Origin: Mycobacterium spongiae
Lineage (GTDB): Bacteria > Actinomycetota > Actinomycetes > Mycobacteriales > Mycobacteriaceae
Length of the DNA: 64,000 bases
Assembly (NCBI RefSeq): GCF_018278905.1
Contig: NZ_CP046600.1
Coordinates: 4,092,001-4,156,000 of the forward strand
Direction of reading: 5' to 3'
The position numbers and the translations under genes were made by a program. The notes below the pieces were generated by a model. That model ran no database searches and had not been told where the DNA came from. It worked only from the letters and a program-made list of their open reading frames with translations. This document shows positions 45,025 to 56,496 of this stretch, one piece after another (the stretch's first letter is position 1; each line of letters begins with the position of its first letter).

Positions 45025-46797
45025 CTATCTGCCCGACGAATGTCGACCATGGCTGGCGGGCCCATCGAGATCGAGAGGTTGCAGAAACTCAGCGATCGGG
45101 CGACCTCGCTGCTCATCATCGATGTGAGAGCCGTTGTGGGCAACGACAATCGGTTCAGCCCGCGGCGCGCCCGACGGGATCCCGGCATCCGGCGCGAGGT
45201 CGCTGTCGTGGGAACGCCGTAGCACACACTCGACATGGTCATCGCCGTCGCAGCCAACATCCACAATGCCGTCGTCGGCCTCGGCTGCCGGTTCCCGGGC
45301 AATCACCAAGGTGCCAGCGCCAACCAGGAAGAGCGCGGCAACGATCCCGAAGACAGCGACGAATGCCGGCAGCAACATCGACTGCGACATCGCCGCCGAG
45401 AAGGGTGCCCGCAAGAACACGGGCAGTTGCAGGGTGGTAGCCGCCCGGGGGACCTGCCCGGCACTGGGTATCGGCATCTCCGCGCTGATCCGCGACGTCA
45501 TGAACGCGGCCATGCCAGCGCTGCCGAGCACTGCACCAAGCTGCCGGGTGCCGTTGTACACGCCCGAACCCGCCCCGGCTAGGTGGGACGGCAGGTTGCG
45601 AGTAGCGGTGGTGGTCAGCGGCGACCAGATGAACGCCATCGCGACACCCATCGCAGCCAGTGGCAGTGCCAGCCGCCAGATCGGCGTGGTGGGGTCCATC
45701 TCCAGGGCGAGCCACGTCAGCGAGACCGCTAGCACGGAAAAGCCGGAACCGAGCACGAGCAGCGGATGAAAACGGTCCGCGACCATGCCGCCCAACGGGG
45801 CGAACCCGCCGCTGGTGATCGCCAGCGGCGCGATCAATAGGGCCGAGCGGGTCGGCGATAATCCGCACACCGCTTGCGCGTAGAACATCAGCGGCAGCAT
45901 CGTCGCTGTCGTCGCGAACGCGCTGATGGCCACCCCGGCGTTGCACAGACTGAAGTCGCGGTCACCGAAAATCTCGAGCGGAATCAGCGGCTCGCGGCCG
46001 CTGATCGACTGCCAATACACAAACGCCCACATGAACCCGACTCCGGCGACGAGTACCGCCCAAATCCACGGCGCCCAGTGGGCGGATTGCCCTTCCTGCA
46101 GCCCGAACACCACCAGAAACATCCCTAGGCCCGACAATCCCACGCCCACGAGGTCCAACCGGTGAACGTGGGTGGGCAAGACGGGAACCCACCGCATGGC
46201 TAGCGCCACGGCGACGATGCCGACGGGCACATTGATAAAGAAGATCCACTGCCAACCGAGCCCGTCGACGAGCCCGCCGCCGGCCAACGGCCCAACCAGG
46301 CTGGCGAGGCCGGCGGTAGCACCCCACACGCTCAGCGCCGTCCCGCGTCGGTGCGCGGGGAAGATCCGGGTGATGGTCGACAAGGTCTGCGGAGTGAGCA
46401 ACCCCGCTCCGACACCCTGGACGACCCGGGCCGCGATGAGCATCGCCGCCGTGCCCGACAGACCGCACCACAATGATGAAGCCGTGAACACGACCAGCCC
46501 GATCAAGTACAGATTCTTCGGGCCGAAACGGTCACCGAGGCGGCCGGCGACCAGCAATACCACCGCAAATCCCAGCAGGTAGGCGCTGGTCACCCAGACC
46601 ACCGTCGCGTAACTCATCTGCAACTCGACCATCAGGGTTGGATTGGCAATCGTGACGATGTTCGAGTCGAGCATGATCATGAAGAAACCGATCATCATCG
46701 ACCACAACGCGGTCCACGGGTTTCCGACGCGAGCGAACTGGTCCGAACTCAAGTCCGCGCGTCGCTCGCCCCGTGGTTCCGCGAACGTCGTGATCAT
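45025..46797 (-). CDS. MFS drug transporter, DHA2/EmrB type (Rv1250-like)
   Basis: A 590-residue 14-helix major facilitator. Motif A is [21 protein letters not shown], and motif C is [14 protein letters not shown]. The N-terminal 25 residues are cytosolic and charged. The C-terminal tail (about residues 515-590) is a hydrophilic, Asp/His/Arg-rich extension without a recognised domain. It probably exports lipophilic cations or antibiotics by proton antiport. No adjacent regulator gene. Converges with the nuclease-helicase gene, ten bases apart. Confidence 0.9.
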   Translation of the reverse strand: MITTFAEPRGERRADLSSDQFARVGNPWTALWSMMIGFFMIMLDSNIVTIANPTLMVELQMSYATVVWVTSAYLLGFAVVLLVAGRLGDRFGPKNLYLIGLVVFTASSLWCGLSGTAAMLIAARVVQGVGAGLLTPQTLSTITRIFPAHRRGTALSVWGATAGLASLVGPLAGGGLVDGLGWQWIFFINVPVGIVAVALAMRWVPVLPTHVHRLDLVGVGLSGLGMFLVVFGLQEGQSAHWAPWIWAVLVAGVGFMWAFVYWQSISGREPLIPLEIFGDRDFSLCNAGVAISAFATTATMLPLMFYAQAVCGLSPTRSALLIAPLAITSGGFAPLGGMVADRFHPLLVLGSGFSVLAVSLTWLALEMDPTTPIWRLALPLAAMGVAMAFIWSPLTTTATRNLPSHLAGAGSGVYNGTRQLGAVLGSAGMAAFMTSRISAEMPIPSAGQVPRAATTLQLPVFLRAPFSAAMSQSMLLPAFVAVFGIVAALFLVGAGTLVIAREPAAEADDGIVDVGCDGDDHVECVLRRSHDSDLAPDAGIPSGAPRAEPIVVAHNGSHIDDEQRGRPIAEFLQPLDLDGPASHGRHSSGR

Positions 46798-47018
46798 GAA
46801 CGAACCTCGTTTCGCATCCCCACCAAGTCACCGGGGGAGCCACTGCGCCTCGGCGCGCAGCAGAGCGACCCCCGGTGCCGCCGGCCATTGTCCAGCCTGC
46901 ATTATTCCGGGTCATGCAAGCGCCAATGCCAGCCAGATCGCGAGGAGTAACTCAGCTCGGCACGCATAGCCTTGAACTGGCGCTAGCCTAAGATGATGCC
47001 ATTGCCAGGAGAGGCACT

Positions 47019-47786
47019 ATGAACGCCCGACGAACCAGATCACGGCCTAGCTCCGAGCCCACCTCATATTCAGGGTTGCCAACCGGACGGCCCAAAGCGT
47101 CCGCGCGAGCATTGGCGCAGATCATCGAACGTAGCGCCCATGTCCAGGGCCCGGCGGCGGAGGCCTATGTGGCCCGATTGCGCCGCGCCCATCCCGGCGC
47201 AGGCCCTGCCGACATCATCGACAAGCTGCAAAAGCGTTACTTGGCGGCGGTCACAGCCAGCGGGGTCGCGGTGGGTGCGGCGGCGACGATTCCGGGTATC
47301 GGCACGTTGAGTGCGTTGTCTGCAGCCGCGGCAGAAACCGTGGTGTTCCTGGAGGCCACCGCCCTGTTCGTGCTGGCTCTCGCGGTCGTGCACGGCATTC
47401 CCGCCGACCACCGGGAACGACGCCGTGCCCTGGTGTTGACGGTGTTGGTCGGCGACAACGGCAAGCACGCCGTCGCCGAATTGATCGGTCCGGCCCGCAC
47501 TAACGGCGGGTGGCTGGCGGAAGGAATGGCCACGCTGCCACTGTCGTCGATGTCGCGGTTGAACACGAGGCTGCTCAAATACGTCGTCAAGCGCTACACC
47601 TTGCGTCGCGGCGCGCTGCTGTTCGGCAAGCTGTTGCCAGTCGGCATCGGCGCACTGGTAGGCGCCATCGGCAACTACCTGGTGGGCCGCAAGATTGCCC
47701 GCAACGCCAGCATGGCGTTCGGCGACCCGCCGGCGCGCTGGCCGGTCACCTTGCACCTGCTACCGCCGGTGCACGAAGCCAGCTAG
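47019..47786 (+). CDS. Membrane-associated hypothetical protein (Rv1249c-like)
   Basis: A 255-residue protein with SD AGGAG seven bases before the ATG. The N-terminal 65 residues are hydrophilic. Then come two hydrophobic stretches (AAVTASGVAVGAAATIPGIGTLSAL and VVFLEATALFVLALAVVHGI), and a third near residues 205-225 (LLFGKLLPVGIGALVGAIGNYLVG) resembling EcsC-type proteins. No catalytic motif was found. It lies 148 bases upstream of kgd on the same strand. Function unknown. Confidence 0.85.
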   Translation: MNARRTRSRPSSEPTSYSGLPTGRPKASARALAQIIERSAHVQGPAAEAYVARLRRAHPGAGPADIIDKLQKRYLAAVTASGVAVGAAATIPGIGTLSALSAAAAETVVFLEATALFVLALAVVHGIPADHRERRRALVLTVLVGDNGKHAVAELIGPARTNGGWLAEGMATLPLSSMSRLNTRLLKYVVKRYTLRRGALLFGKLLPVGIGALVGAIGNYLVGRKIARNASMAFGDPPARWPVTLHLLPPVHEAS

Positions 47787-47866
47787 CGCACGGGTGCCGG
47801 TCTCGCTGGCTAGCTGCCGCTGAAGCGTTAGCCTTTAGTGGGCGGGCACTGGCGTTTCCGGACCCA

Positions 47867-47914
47867 GACGAGCACTTAGACGAGCACCTAGACGAGCACC
47901 GAGACGAGCAAAGG
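47867..47914 (+). repeat. 12-base tandem repeat upstream of kgd
   Basis: Four units: GACGAGCACTTA, GACGAGCACCTA, GACGAGCACCGA, GACGAGCAAAGG. The block ends 20 bases before the kgd GTG. It may affect the 5' leader or be a variable-number site. Confidence 0.85.
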
Positions 47915-47934
47915 AATCGAGGCGAACGGCGGCC

Positions 47935-50900
47935 GTGAGCAACATAGGTTCACCATTCGGACAAAACGAATGGCTGGTCGAGGAGATGTACCGCAAGTTC
48001 CGCGACGACCCCTCGTCAGTCGATCCAAGCTGGCACGAGTTCTTGGTGGATTACAACCCCGAACAAGCCGCTGAGCCGACGCCTGCCAGCCAGGCACCCG
48101 GCGACGGGAAGCCCCCCACAGCACCCTCGACAGACAAGGCCGCCACCGCGCCGCCGGCAGAGCCCACGAAGCCCGCTGGTACGGCCGCCACCGGCAACGG
48201 CTCACCAGCCGCACCCGCGGCCAAGGCCGCCGCGCCCGCCGAGGGGGATGAGGTGCGGGTGCTGCGCGGTGCCGCGGCGGCCGTCGTCAAGAACATGTCC
48301 GCATCGCTGGACGTACCCACCGCCACCAGCGTCCGGGCGGTGCCAGCCAAGCTGTTGATCGACAATCGGATTGTCATCAACAACCAGCTCAAGCGCACCC
48401 GCGGCGGCAAGATCTCCTTCACCCATCTCTTGGGTTACGCATTGGTGCAAGCGGTCAAGAAATTCCCCAACATGAACCGCTACTACGCGGAGGCCGAAGG
48501 CAAACCCACGGCCGCCACGCCCGCCCACACCAATCTCGGCCTGGCGATCGACCTGCAGGGCAAAGACGGCAAACGTTCCCTGGTGGTGGCCGGCATCAAG
48601 CGGTGCGAGACGATGCGATTCGCGCAGTTCGTTACCGCCTACGAAGACATCGTCCGCCGCGCTCGCGACGGCAAGCTGACGGCGGAAGACTTTGCCGGCG
48701 TGACGATTTCGTTGACCAACCCGGGAACCATTGGGACCGTGCACTCAGTGCCGCGCCTGATGGCAGGCCAGGGCGCCATCATCGGCGTCGGCGCCATGGA
48801 GTACCCGGCCGAGTTCCAGGGGGCGAGCGACGAACGTATCGCCGAACTAGGTATCGGCAAGCTGATCACCCTGACCTCGACCTATGACCACCGCATTATC
48901 CAGGGCGCGGAGTCCGGCGACTTCCTGCGCACCATCCACCAAATGCTGCTTGCCGACGATTTCTGGGACGAGATCTTCCTCGAACTGGGGATTCCGTACC
49001 TGCCGGTGCGCTGGAGCACCGACAACCCGGACTCGATCGATGACAAGAGCGCCCGCGTCTTGAAGCTGATCGCCTCCTACCGCAACCGCGGCCACCTGAT
49101 GGCCGACACGGATCCGCTGCGGTTGGACAAGACCCGGTTCCGCAGCCACCCCGACCTCGAAGTACTGACCCACGGCCTGACGCTGTGGGATCTAGATCGG
49201 GTCTTCAAGGTCAGCGGCTTCGCCGGCGCGGAGTACAAGAAGCTCCGCGACGTTCTGGGGCTGCTTCGCGACGCCTACTGCCGCCACATCGGTGTCGAGT
49301 ACACCCACATCCTCGACCCCGAACAGAAGGAGTGGATGGAGCAGCGTGTCGAGACCAAGCACGTCAAACCCACTGTTGCCCAACAGAAATACATCCTGAG
49401 TAAGCTCAACGCCGCCGAGGCCTTTGAAACGTTCCTCCAGACGAAGTACGTCGGGCAGAAACGCTTCTCCCTGGAAGGCGCCGAAAGCGTCATCCCCCTG
49501 ATGGACGCCGCGATTGACCAGTGCGCGGAACACGGCCTGGACGAGGTAGTTATCGGGATGCCACATCGCGGCCGGCTCAACGTGCTGGCCAACATCGTCG
49601 GCAAGCCTTACTCGCAGATCTTCACCGAGTTCGAAGGCAACCTGAACCCGTCGCAGGCCCACGGCTCGGGCGACGTCAAGTACCATCTGGGCGCCACCGG
49701 CACCTACATACAGATGTTCGGCGACAACGACATTGAGGTGTCGCTGACGGCCAACCCGTCACACCTGGAAGCCGTCGACCCGGTGCTGGAGGGTCTGGTA
49801 CGGGCCAAACAGGATCTACTCGACCATGGAGCCGCGGACAGCGATGGCCAACACGCCTTCTCCGTGGTGCCGCTGATGTTGCACGGCGACGCCGCATTCG
49901 CCGGCCAGGGAGTGGTCGCCGAGACGCTGAACCTCGCCCGCCTGCACGGCTACCGTGTGGGCGGCACGATCCATGTCATCGCCAACAACCAAATCGGCTT
50001 CACCACCGCCCCTGAGCACTCCAGATCCAGCGAGTACTGCACCGATGTCGCGAAGATGATCGGGGCGCCGATTTTCCACGTGAACGGCGACGACCCGGAA
50101 GCGTGTGTTTGGGTGGCCCGGCTGGCCGTGGATTTCCGGCAGAAGTTCAAGAGCGATGTGGTCATCGACATGCTGTGCTACCGGCGCCGCGGACACAACG
50201 AGGGCGACGACCCGTCGATGACGAACCCGTACATGTATGACGTTGTGGATACCAAGCGTGGGGCTCGCAAGACTTACACCGAAGCCCTGATCGGCCGCGG
50301 CGACATCTCGATGAAAGAAGCCGAGGACGCGCTGCGCGACTACCAGGGCCAGCTGGAGCGCGTGTTCAACGAGGTTCGCGACCTGGAAAAGCACGGCGCT
50401 CTGCCCAGCGAATCGGTCGAGTCCGACCAGATGATCCCCGCGGGGCTGGCCACCGCGGTGGACAAGTCGCTGCTAGCCCGCATCGGCGACGCGTTCCTCG
50501 CCCTGCCGGACGGATTCACCGCGCACCCGCGAGTCCAGCCGGTTCTGGAAAAGCGCCGCGAGATGGCCTACGAGGGCAAGATCGACTGGGCCTTCGCGGA
50601 GCTGCTGGCGCTGGGGACGCTGGTGGCCGAGGGCAAGCTGGTACGGCTGTCAGGACAGGACACCCGGCGCGGCACGTTCTCCCAACGGCATTCGGTGATC
50701 ATCGACCGCCACACCCGCGCGGAGTACACCCCGCTGCAACTGCTCGCGACCAGCACTGACGGCACACCCACCGGCGGAAAGTTCTTGGTCTACGATTCGC
50801 CGCTGTCGGAGTTCGCCGCGGTCGGCTTCGAGTACGGCTACACCGTGGGCAACCCGGACGCCGTAGTGCTGTGGGAGGCCCAGTTCGGCGACTTCGTCAA

Positions 50901-51636
50901 CGGAGCACAGCCGATCATCGACGAGTTCATCAGTTCCGGGGAGGCCAAGTGGGGCCAATTGTCCAACGTGGTGTTGCTGTTGCCGCATGGACACGAAGGT
51001 CAGGGCCCTGACCACACGTCCGGCCGGATCGAACGGTTCCTGCAGTTGTGGGCCGAGGGATCGATGACCATCGCGATGCCGTCGACTCCGTCGAACTACT
51101 TCCACTTGTTGCGCCGGCATGCGCTCGACGGGATTCAGCGACCGCTGATTGTGTTCACACCGAAGTCGATGTTGCGCAACAAGGCGGCGGTCAGCGATAT
51201 CAAGGACTTCACCGAGATCAAGTTCCGCTCGGTGCTTGAGGAACCCACCTTCGAGGACGGCGTTGGCGATCGGAGCAAGGTCAGCCGCATCCTGTTGACC
51301 AGCGGCAAGCTATATTACGAGCTGGCCAGCCGCAAGGCCAAGGAGAACCGCGACGACATCGCGATCGTCCGCGTCGAACAACTCGCCCCGCTGCCCAGGC
51401 GCCGACTTGATCAAACTCTGGACCGCTACGAGAACGCCAAACAGTTCTTCTGGGTGCAGGAAGAGCCTGCCAATCAGGGAGCGTGGCCGCGATTCGGCCT
51501 GGAGCTGCCCGAGCTGCTGCCCCGGCTCAGCGGAATCAAACGCATTTCACGCCGAGCGATGTCAGCCCCATCGTCGGGTTCGTCGAAGGTGCACGCCGTC
51601 GAGCAGCAGGAGATCCTCGACGCCGCGTTCGCCTAG
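47935..51636 (+). CDS. kgd: Multifunctional 2-oxoglutarate metabolism enzyme Kgd (SucA-type E1 with E2-like domain)
   Basis: A 1233-residue TCA-cycle enzyme. The N-terminal segment ([19 protein letters not shown]) is followed by an Ala/Pro linker, then an E2-type acyltransferase domain (about residues 115-350). The ThDP-dependent E1 part (about 365-1233) has [13 protein letters not shown], the [17 protein letters not shown] and [13 protein letters not shown] motifs, and [15 protein letters not shown]. It decarboxylates 2-oxoglutarate; in mycobacteria it is inhibited by unphosphorylated GarA. The GTG at 47935 matches the family N-terminus (H37Rv 1231 residues). H37Rv has relBE just downstream; here an SDR follows at 51778. 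Confidence 0.96.
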   Translation: MSNIGSPFGQNEWLVEEMYRKFRDDPSSVDPSWHEFLVDYNPEQAAEPTPASQAPGDGKPPTAPSTDKAATAPPAEPTKPAGTAATGNGSPAAPAAKAAAPAEGDEVRVLRGAAAAVVKNMSASLDVPTATSVRAVPAKLLIDNRIVINNQLKRTRGGKISFTHLLGYALVQAVKKFPNMNRYYAEAEGKPTAATPAHTNLGLAIDLQGKDGKRSLVVAGIKRCETMRFAQFVTAYEDIVRRARDGKLTAEDFAGVTISLTNPGTIGTVHSVPRLMAGQGAIIGVGAMEYPAEFQGASDERIAELGIGKLITLTSTYDHRIIQGAESGDFLRTIHQMLLADDFWDEIFLELGIPYLPVRWSTDNPDSIDDKSARVLKLIASYRNRGHLMADTDPLRLDKTRFRSHPDLEVLTHGLTLWDLDRVFKVSGFAGAEYKKLRDVLGLLRDAYCRHIGVEYTHILDPEQKEWMEQRVETKHVKPTVAQQKYILSKLNAAEAFETFLQTKYVGQKRFSLEGAESVIPLMDAAIDQCAEHGLDEVVIGMPHRGRLNVLANIVGKPYSQIFTEFEGNLNPSQAHGSGDVKYHLGATGTYIQMFGDNDIEVSLTANPSHLEAVDPVLEGLVRAKQDLLDHGAADSDGQHAFSVVPLMLHGDAAFAGQGVVAETLNLARLHGYRVGGTIHVIANNQIGFTTAPEHSRSSEYCTDVAKMIGAPIFHVNGDDPEACVWVARLAVDFRQKFKSDVVIDMLCYRRRGHNEGDDPSMTNPYMYDVVDTKRGARKTYTEALIGRGDISMKEAEDALRDYQGQLERVFNEVRDLEKHGALPSESVESDQMIPAGLATAVDKSLLARIGDAFLALPDGFTAHPRVQPVLEKRREMAYEGKIDWAFAELLALGTLVAEGKLVRLSGQDTRRGTFSQRHSVIIDRHTRAEYTPLQLLATSTDGTPTGGKFLVYDSPLSEFAAVGFEYGYTVGNPDAVVLWEAQFGDFVNGAQPIIDEFISSGEAKWGQLSNVVLLLPHGHEGQGPDHTSGRIERFLQLWAEGSMTIAMPSTPSNYFHLLRRHALDGIQRPLIVFTPKSMLRNKAAVSDIKDFTEIKFRSVLEEPTFEDGVGDRSKVSRILLTSGKLYYELASRKAKENRDDIAIVRVEQLAPLPRRRLDQTLDRYENAKQFFWVQEEPANQGAWPRFGLELPELLPRLSGIKRISRRAMSAPSSGSSKVHAVEQQEILDAAFA

Positions 51637-51641
51637 CTAGC

Positions 51642-51661
51642 CCGGCGACGGCGAGCGCCGG
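51642..51661 (+). terminator. Hairpin after kgd
   Basis: CCGGCG and CGCCGG six-base arms with an eight-base loop, starting five bases after the kgd stop. No U-tract; tentative. Confidence 0.35.
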
Positions 51662-51777
51662 AACGGCGCGAGTGAGGAGCCGGGCCATCGGGCCATCGGC
51701 ACTAGCCCGGCGATACCGGGGACCGCTGGTACCGGTTAACCTCGATGGCAGCAGCACGGACACAAGGGAGGGTGCTC

Positions 51778-52614
51778 ATGGAGGGGTTCGCCGGAAAAGT
51801 CGCCGTCGTTACCGGGGCTGGATCAGGCATCGGGCAGGCGCTGGCCATCGAGCTGGCACGGTCGGGTGCCAAGGTGGCGATCAGCGATGTCGACGTCGAG
51901 GGCCTGGCGCGTACCGAGGAACAGATCAAGGCAATCGGTGCGCCGGTCAAGGCGGACCGACTCGACGTCAGCGAGCGGGAGGCGTTCCTGGCCTACGCCG
52001 AAGCGGTCAACGAGCACTTCGGCAAGGTCAACCAGATCTACAACAACGCGGGTATCGCCTTCAGCGGCGATGTCGAGGTTAGCCAGTTCAAGGACATCGA
52101 ACGAATAATGGACGTCGATTTCTGGGGCGTGGTCAACGGCACCAAAGCATTTCTGCCATTCCTCATTGCCTCCGGGGACGGCCACGTGGTCAATATCTCG
52201 AGTGTGTTCGGGCTGTTCGCGGTGCCGAGTCAGTCGGCGTACAACTCGGCCAAGTTCGCCGTCCGCGGGTTCACCGAAGCACTACGTCAGGAGATGCTGC
52301 TGGCAGGCCATCCAGTCAAGGTGACCACGGTGCATCCCGGTGGAATCAAGACCGCGATCGCTCGAAACGCTACCGCCGCCGAAGGACTGAACACCGCTGA
52401 GCTGGCCGACAGGTTCGACAAGACGGCCCGCACCAGCCCACGACGGGCCGCCCGCATCATCCTGGGAGCAGTACGCAAGAACAAGGCCCGCGTGCTGGTC
52501 GGCGCCGACGCCAAAATCTTGGACGTCATCGTGCGGCTGACAGGCTCGGGATACCAGCGGCTGATCATGCAGACGCTCGGCCGAATGACCCCGCGCACCA
52601 CGAACAAGGAGTAA
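51778..52614 (+). CDS. Short-chain dehydrogenase/reductase (Rv1245c-like)
   Basis: A 278-residue classical SDR. TGAGSGIG at residues 11-18 binds NAD(P). Also visible are NNAG, catalytic Ser in NISSVFGLF and YNSAK with Tyr/Lys. The C-terminal extension (RVLVGADAKILDVIVRLTGSGYQ) is typical of mycobacterial lipid-type SDRs. The ATG at 51778 has SD AAGGGAGGG upstream; the ATG at 51745 has none. Substrate unknown. It lies 141 bases after kgd. Confidence 0.92.
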   Translation: MEGFAGKVAVVTGAGSGIGQALAIELARSGAKVAISDVDVEGLARTEEQIKAIGAPVKADRLDVSEREAFLAYAEAVNEHFGKVNQIYNNAGIAFSGDVEVSQFKDIERIMDVDFWGVVNGTKAFLPFLIASGDGHVVNISSVFGLFAVPSQSAYNSAKFAVRGFTEALRQEMLLAGHPVKVTTVHPGGIKTAIARNATAAEGLNTAELADRFDKTARTSPRRAARIILGAVRKNKARVLVGADAKILDVIVRLTGSGYQRLIMQTLGRMTPRTTNKE

Positions 52615-52638
52615 CACCGACCCGGACTGTGCCGAGGG

Positions 52639-53511
52639 TTACTTGCCCAGCGGGTGCTCACCCAGCCATTCGTCGGCCACTGCCTGCGGCTTAGCACCTG
52701 CGCTGACCTGGCGTCGCATCTCGATGAGTGCCGCGGTGTCCAAAACGCCGGCTACCTCGTTGATGGCGAGCAGTTGACGTTCGTTGAGTTCATTGCGCCG
52801 ATACAACGGAACCACATTCTGGGCTTGGACCAGCGCGGGTCGGCCGTCGGCCAAAACGACGAGGTCGTCGGGAGTATCGGGTGCGGCGGTGCTCGTCCAC
52901 GCCACAGTCAGCTCCCCACCCCGCAGCGCCGCAAACATCACTGCACTATCCGAGTATTCGTGGGGTGGGGGCAGCGTGCAGGAGCCGACCCTGGCCGGAG
53001 GACGGACCCGGGCGGCCCTACCCACGACCAGCCCGTCACAATGACGCGGCAGCACGGCGAGCTCGCCGCTACCCCAGGCCATGGCGGTGTCCTCGGTGAC
53101 CACCAGCGCGGGTTTGTCTTCGGCAGCGGTGGTGTAGTCACCTGCCGCGATGCCCTCGGGCAGCGCGGCCACCATGGCGCGGTAGACCAGGGCGTCGGAC
53201 AACACACCCGCGCCGGGCTGCAACGCTTGCAAGACCTGGCCAGTGAAAGCCGGAACCACGATGAACTCGCCCGAGTCCAGTTTGGACATCGGGTCACCCG
53301 CAGTTTCAGCGCGCGCCGCGAACCCGTATGACCGCAACGCCGCGACGTAGACGTCGGCCAGCAGGATCGATTCGGATGCAGGTGCGGACCCAACAACCAG
53401 CTCCGGTGCCCTCCCGCGGCCGCCAGCATCACATCCAGCCACCACCAACGCCGCCACCACCAGCAACGGCGCGACCAACCTGCCAACGCTTACGGCCCCG
53501 GGCGTTGACAC
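52639..53511 (-). CDS. lpqZ: Lipoprotein LpqZ (osmoprotectant-binding OsmF/ProX type)
   Basis: A 290-residue lipoprotein. Signal RLVAPLLVVAALVVAGC gives the lipobox (Cys near residue 27). The mature protein is a substrate-binding OpuAC/glycine-betaine-type domain (LVVGSAPASESILLADVYVAAL, EFIVVPAFTGQVLQAL), but no transporter genes are adjacent. The GTG at 53511 starts six bases after the mdh stop, so it may be co-transcribed with mdh. In H37Rv the vapBC33 and PE_PGRS23 genes separate them. Ligand not known. Confidence 0.9.
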   Translation of the reverse strand: MSTPGAVSVGRLVAPLLVVAALVVAGCDAGGRGRAPELVVGSAPASESILLADVYVAALRSYGFAARAETAGDPMSKLDSGEFIVVPAFTGQVLQALQPGAGVLSDALVYRAMVAALPEGIAAGDYTTAAEDKPALVVTEDTAMAWGSGELAVLPRHCDGLVVGRAARVRPPARVGSCTLPPPHEYSDSAVMFAALRGGELTVAWTSTAAPDTPDDLVVLADGRPALVQAQNVVPLYRRNELNERQLLAINEVAGVLDTAALIEMRRQVSAGAKPQAVADEWLGEHPLGK

Positions 53512-53517
53512 CAGCGC

Positions 53518-54507
53518 TTAGATCAGGCCGAGGTCAGTGACCGCGCTGCGCTCGTCGGCGAGCTCAGCGGTCGATTTGTCGATCCGGCCGCGGGAGAACG
53601 CATCGATCTCCAAGCCGCTGACGATCGTCCAGTCGCCGGCTTGGGTGGTCACCGGGAACGAGGAGATCAACCCCTCGGGGACGCCATAGGATCCATCGGA
53701 AACGACCGCCATCGAGACCCAATCATCGGCGGGCGAGCCGAGCAGCCAGTCGCGCGCGGCGTCGACGGTTGCCGACGCCGCCGAGGCGGCCGACGAAGCG
53801 CCGCGCGCATCGATGATCGCGGCGCCGCGCTTGGCGACGGTCGGGATGAAGTAGTCCTCGATCCAGGTTTGGTCACCCACGGCCTCGACCGCGTTCTTGC
53901 CCGAGACTTCGGCGTGGAATAAGTCGGGATACTGAGTCGCCGAGTGGTTGCCCCAGATCGTCATCTTCTTGATGTCGGTGACCGCGGCGCCGGTCTTGGT
54001 CGCCAGCTGCGAGATCGCCCGGTTGTGGTCGAGGCGCGTCAGCGCCGAGAACCGCTCGCGCGGGATGTCGGGCGCGTTGGTCATCGCGATCAACGCGTTG
54101 GTGTTGGCCGGGTTGCCGGTCACACCGACACGAACGTCATCGGCAGCGACCTCGTTGAGAGCCTTCCCCTGGGCGGTGAAGATCGCACCGTTGGCCTCGA
54201 GCAAGTCGCCGCGCTCCATCCCCGGGCCGCGCGGACGAGCCCCGACGAGCAGCGCCAAGTTCACCCCGTCGAAGATCTTGCCCGGATCCGAGCCGATTTC
54301 AACACCGGCCAACAATCTGAACGCGCAGTCATCGAGTTCCATGACCACACCCTCGAGCGCCTTGAGCGCGGGCTCGATTTCGAGCAGTCGCAGCTCGATC
54401 GGGCGGTCGGGGCCCAGCAGCGAGCCGCTGGCCAACCGGAACAACAGACTGTAGCCGATCTGACCGGCGGCGCCGGTGACGGCGACCTTGAGGGGACTAG
54501 CGCTCAC
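53518..54507 (-). CDS. mdh: Malate dehydrogenase
   Basis: A 329-residue enzyme, the length remembered for H37Rv. The NAD motif [19 protein letters not shown] lies near the N-terminus. The substrate-binding Arg is in [19 protein letters not shown]. Then [13 protein letters not shown], the catalytic Asp/Arg region LTRLDHNRA, and the catalytic His in [12 protein letters not shown]. It converts malate to oxaloacetate in the TCA cycle. ATG at 54507; divergent from corA across 233 bases. Confidence 0.96.
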   Translation of the reverse strand: MSASPLKVAVTGAAGQIGYSLLFRLASGSLLGPDRPIELRLLEIEPALKALEGVVMELDDCAFRLLAGVEIGSDPGKIFDGVNLALLVGARPRGPGMERGDLLEANGAIFTAQGKALNEVAADDVRVGVTGNPANTNALIAMTNAPDIPRERFSALTRLDHNRAISQLATKTGAAVTDIKKMTIWGNHSATQYPDLFHAEVSGKNAVEAVGDQTWIEDYFIPTVAKRGAAIIDARGASSAASAASATVDAARDWLLGSPADDWVSMAVVSDGSYGVPEGLISSFPVTTQAGDWTIVSGLEIDAFSRGRIDKSTAELADERSAVTDLGLI

Positions 54508-54740
54508 GTCGGTTTGCTCCTTGTGGAGAGAGTCGTAGGTTCGGTAGAAGGAACATGCTCGGGGTCGAAACTAGCGCACCAGCGCCGAAGGACAATCTCC
54601 GGTCTGGCACCAGCACACACTCTCCCTACACTTCTGGCATCAATTGCTGGGCACCTATCGCCGACTTTCACCGCCAGCAATCCAGCACGCGTAGCATGAA
54701 ACACCGCCCAGTCAGGCCTGCGTCGCGATGGGAGGTTGCT

Positions 54741-55847
54741 GTGTTCCCTGGGTTTGATGCGCTCCCCGAAGCACTGAGGCCGCTCGCGAAGCCCAAGACT
54801 GCAGCGCCACAAGCAGCGCCCGTGTCCAGCTCACCCGAGCAGGCCTTGGTCGACTGCGGGGTCTACGCCGACGGCCATCGGCTACCCGGCAAGTACACCT
54901 ACGACGCCGCGCTGCGAGAGGTACGCCGGATCGAACTGACGGGCCAGGCGGCATTCGTCTGGATTGGGTTGCGCGAGCCCGACGAGCTTGAGATGCAAGA
55001 CGTCGCAGACGTCTTCGGGCTGCACCCGTTGGCGGTCGAGGACGCCGTGCACGCCCATCAGCGACCCAAGCTGGAGCGTTACGACGAGACGCTGTTCCTC
55101 GTCCTGAAGACCGTGAACTACGTCCCGCACGAATCGGTGGTCCTGGCCCGCGAAATCGTGGAAACCGGCGAGATCATGATCTTCGTCGGGCGGGATTTCG
55201 TCGTCACGGTCCGCCATGGCGACCACGGCGGGCTGTCCGAGGTACGCAAGCGCATGGATTCCGACCCCGAGCAGCTGCGTCTAGGTCCGTATGCGGTGAT
55301 GCACGCGATCTCCGACTACGTCGTGGACCACTACTTGTCGGTGACCAATCTGATGGAGACGGATATCGACGCCATTGAGGAAGTGGCGTTCGAGCCCAGC
55401 CGCAAACTCGATGTCGAACCGATTTACCTGCTCAAGCGTGAAGTCGTGGAACTGCGCCGATGCGTGCACCCGCTCTCCGGTGCGTTCGCCCGGATGCAGA
55501 CCGAGAACAAAGACCTCATTTCCAAGGAGGTACGGCGCTACCTGCGCGACGTCGCCGATCACCAGACAGAGGCCGCCGACCAGATCGCCAGCTACGACGA
55601 GATGCTCAACTCGCTGGTGCATGCCGCGTTGGCCCGCGTGGGCATGCAGCAGAACATGGACATGCGCAAGATCTCGGCCTGGGCGGGCATCGTGGCGGTG
55701 CCCACCATGATCGCCGGAATCTACGGTATGAACTTCCAATTCATGCCCGAGCTCAACGAGTGGTGGGGCTACCCAGCGGTCGTCGGCACGATGGTCATCA
55801 TCTCGCTGTTCCTATATCGCAATTTCCGAAACAGAAACTGGCTCTAA
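54741..55847 (+). CDS. corA: CorA-type Mg2+/Co2+ transporter
   Basis: A 368-residue CorA channel. A long acidic and helical cytosolic domain leads to two C-terminal TM helices; the pore signature YGMNF is at the end of TM1 (about residues 330-334), followed by the short periplasmic loop MPELNE and TM2. It mediates passive divalent-cation uptake as a pentamer. The GTG at 54741 has SD GGAGG (54731-54735). Upstream in-frame codons back to 54555 have no support. Confidence 0.94.
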   Translation: MFPGFDALPEALRPLAKPKTAAPQAAPVSSSPEQALVDCGVYADGHRLPGKYTYDAALREVRRIELTGQAAFVWIGLREPDELEMQDVADVFGLHPLAVEDAVHAHQRPKLERYDETLFLVLKTVNYVPHESVVLAREIVETGEIMIFVGRDFVVTVRHGDHGGLSEVRKRMDSDPEQLRLGPYAVMHAISDYVVDHYLSVTNLMETDIDAIEEVAFEPSRKLDVEPIYLLKREVVELRRCVHPLSGAFARMQTENKDLISKEVRRYLRDVADHQTEAADQIASYDEMLNSLVHAALARVGMQQNMDMRKISAWAGIVAVPTMIAGIYGMNFQFMPELNEWWGYPAVVGTMVIISLFLYRNFRNRNWL

Positions 55848-55878
55848 GTCGATCCAGCTCGCGCGGGAGAGGAACCGC

Positions 55879-56496
55879 TCAGTCAGGTTGGGCGGCTCGG
55901 CGATTCGGGTCCCGCACGTCCACGCCCGCGTTGTGCCATGCCTCCCGCAGCGCTTGACCGCCGCCGGCTCCCCGCAGCCGCAACCAGGCTGCCTCGTTTG
56001 CGCTGACAGGCGTCGCGGACAGAAAACAGACAGACTCGCGCGGCGGCCCTAGTGCGAGATCGGGGATGTCGCTGCGCCCCAACAACACCGCGGTGAACGG
56101 CACCCGACCCGATGGCTGTGTCCATAGGGGCGCGCCGAAGTCGACCAGCGCGTCGGCGGCCAACACCACCCCTTCAACGGCCGGGGTGGCTGCCAGCACC
56201 GCCATGGTGCGCGCCAGACCACTCACGAGGACCGGATTCCGCAGACAGAGGACCACTTCGGCACGTGGGCCCGCAATCGAGCCCGCCTCGATCTCGGCCG
56301 GATCATTCATCGGGTGACGCGAGCATCCCACCGAAACGTAATGCACACAGTCATCCGCGGTGGAGCGGAACCGCAGTACCTCAATCGGTTCCGCACCCAC
56401 AAATGTCACACTCGCGGATTGCGGCTCGGCATCGCCGGCTGCCTCCGCAAAGTGGCCGCACAGGTACTTGCGCACCCTCTCGACAGTCTGGGTCAC
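55879..56496 (-). CDS. Suppressor-of-fused (SUFU) domain protein coupled to sugC
   Basis: A 205-residue SUFU-domain protein. Typical segments are [39 protein letters not shown] and [15 protein letters not shown]. Bacterial SUFU proteins often act as immunity or partner proteins of toxins, or have unknown roles. The GTG at 56496 overlaps the sugC stop (GTGA), so translation is coupled to the trehalose importer operon. I recall no such gene between sugC and corA in H37Rv. It converges with corA (31 bases). Confidence 0.85.
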   Translation of the reverse strand: MTQTVERVRKYLCGHFAEAAGDAEPQSASVTFVGAEPIEVLRFRSTADDCVHYVSVGCSRHPMNDPAEIEAGSIAGPRAEVVLCLRNPVLVSGLARTMAVLAATPAVEGVVLAADALVDFGAPLWTQPSGRVPFTAVLLGRSDIPDLALGPPRESVCFLSATPVSANEAAWLRLRGAGGGQALREAWHNAGVDVRDPNRRAAQPD

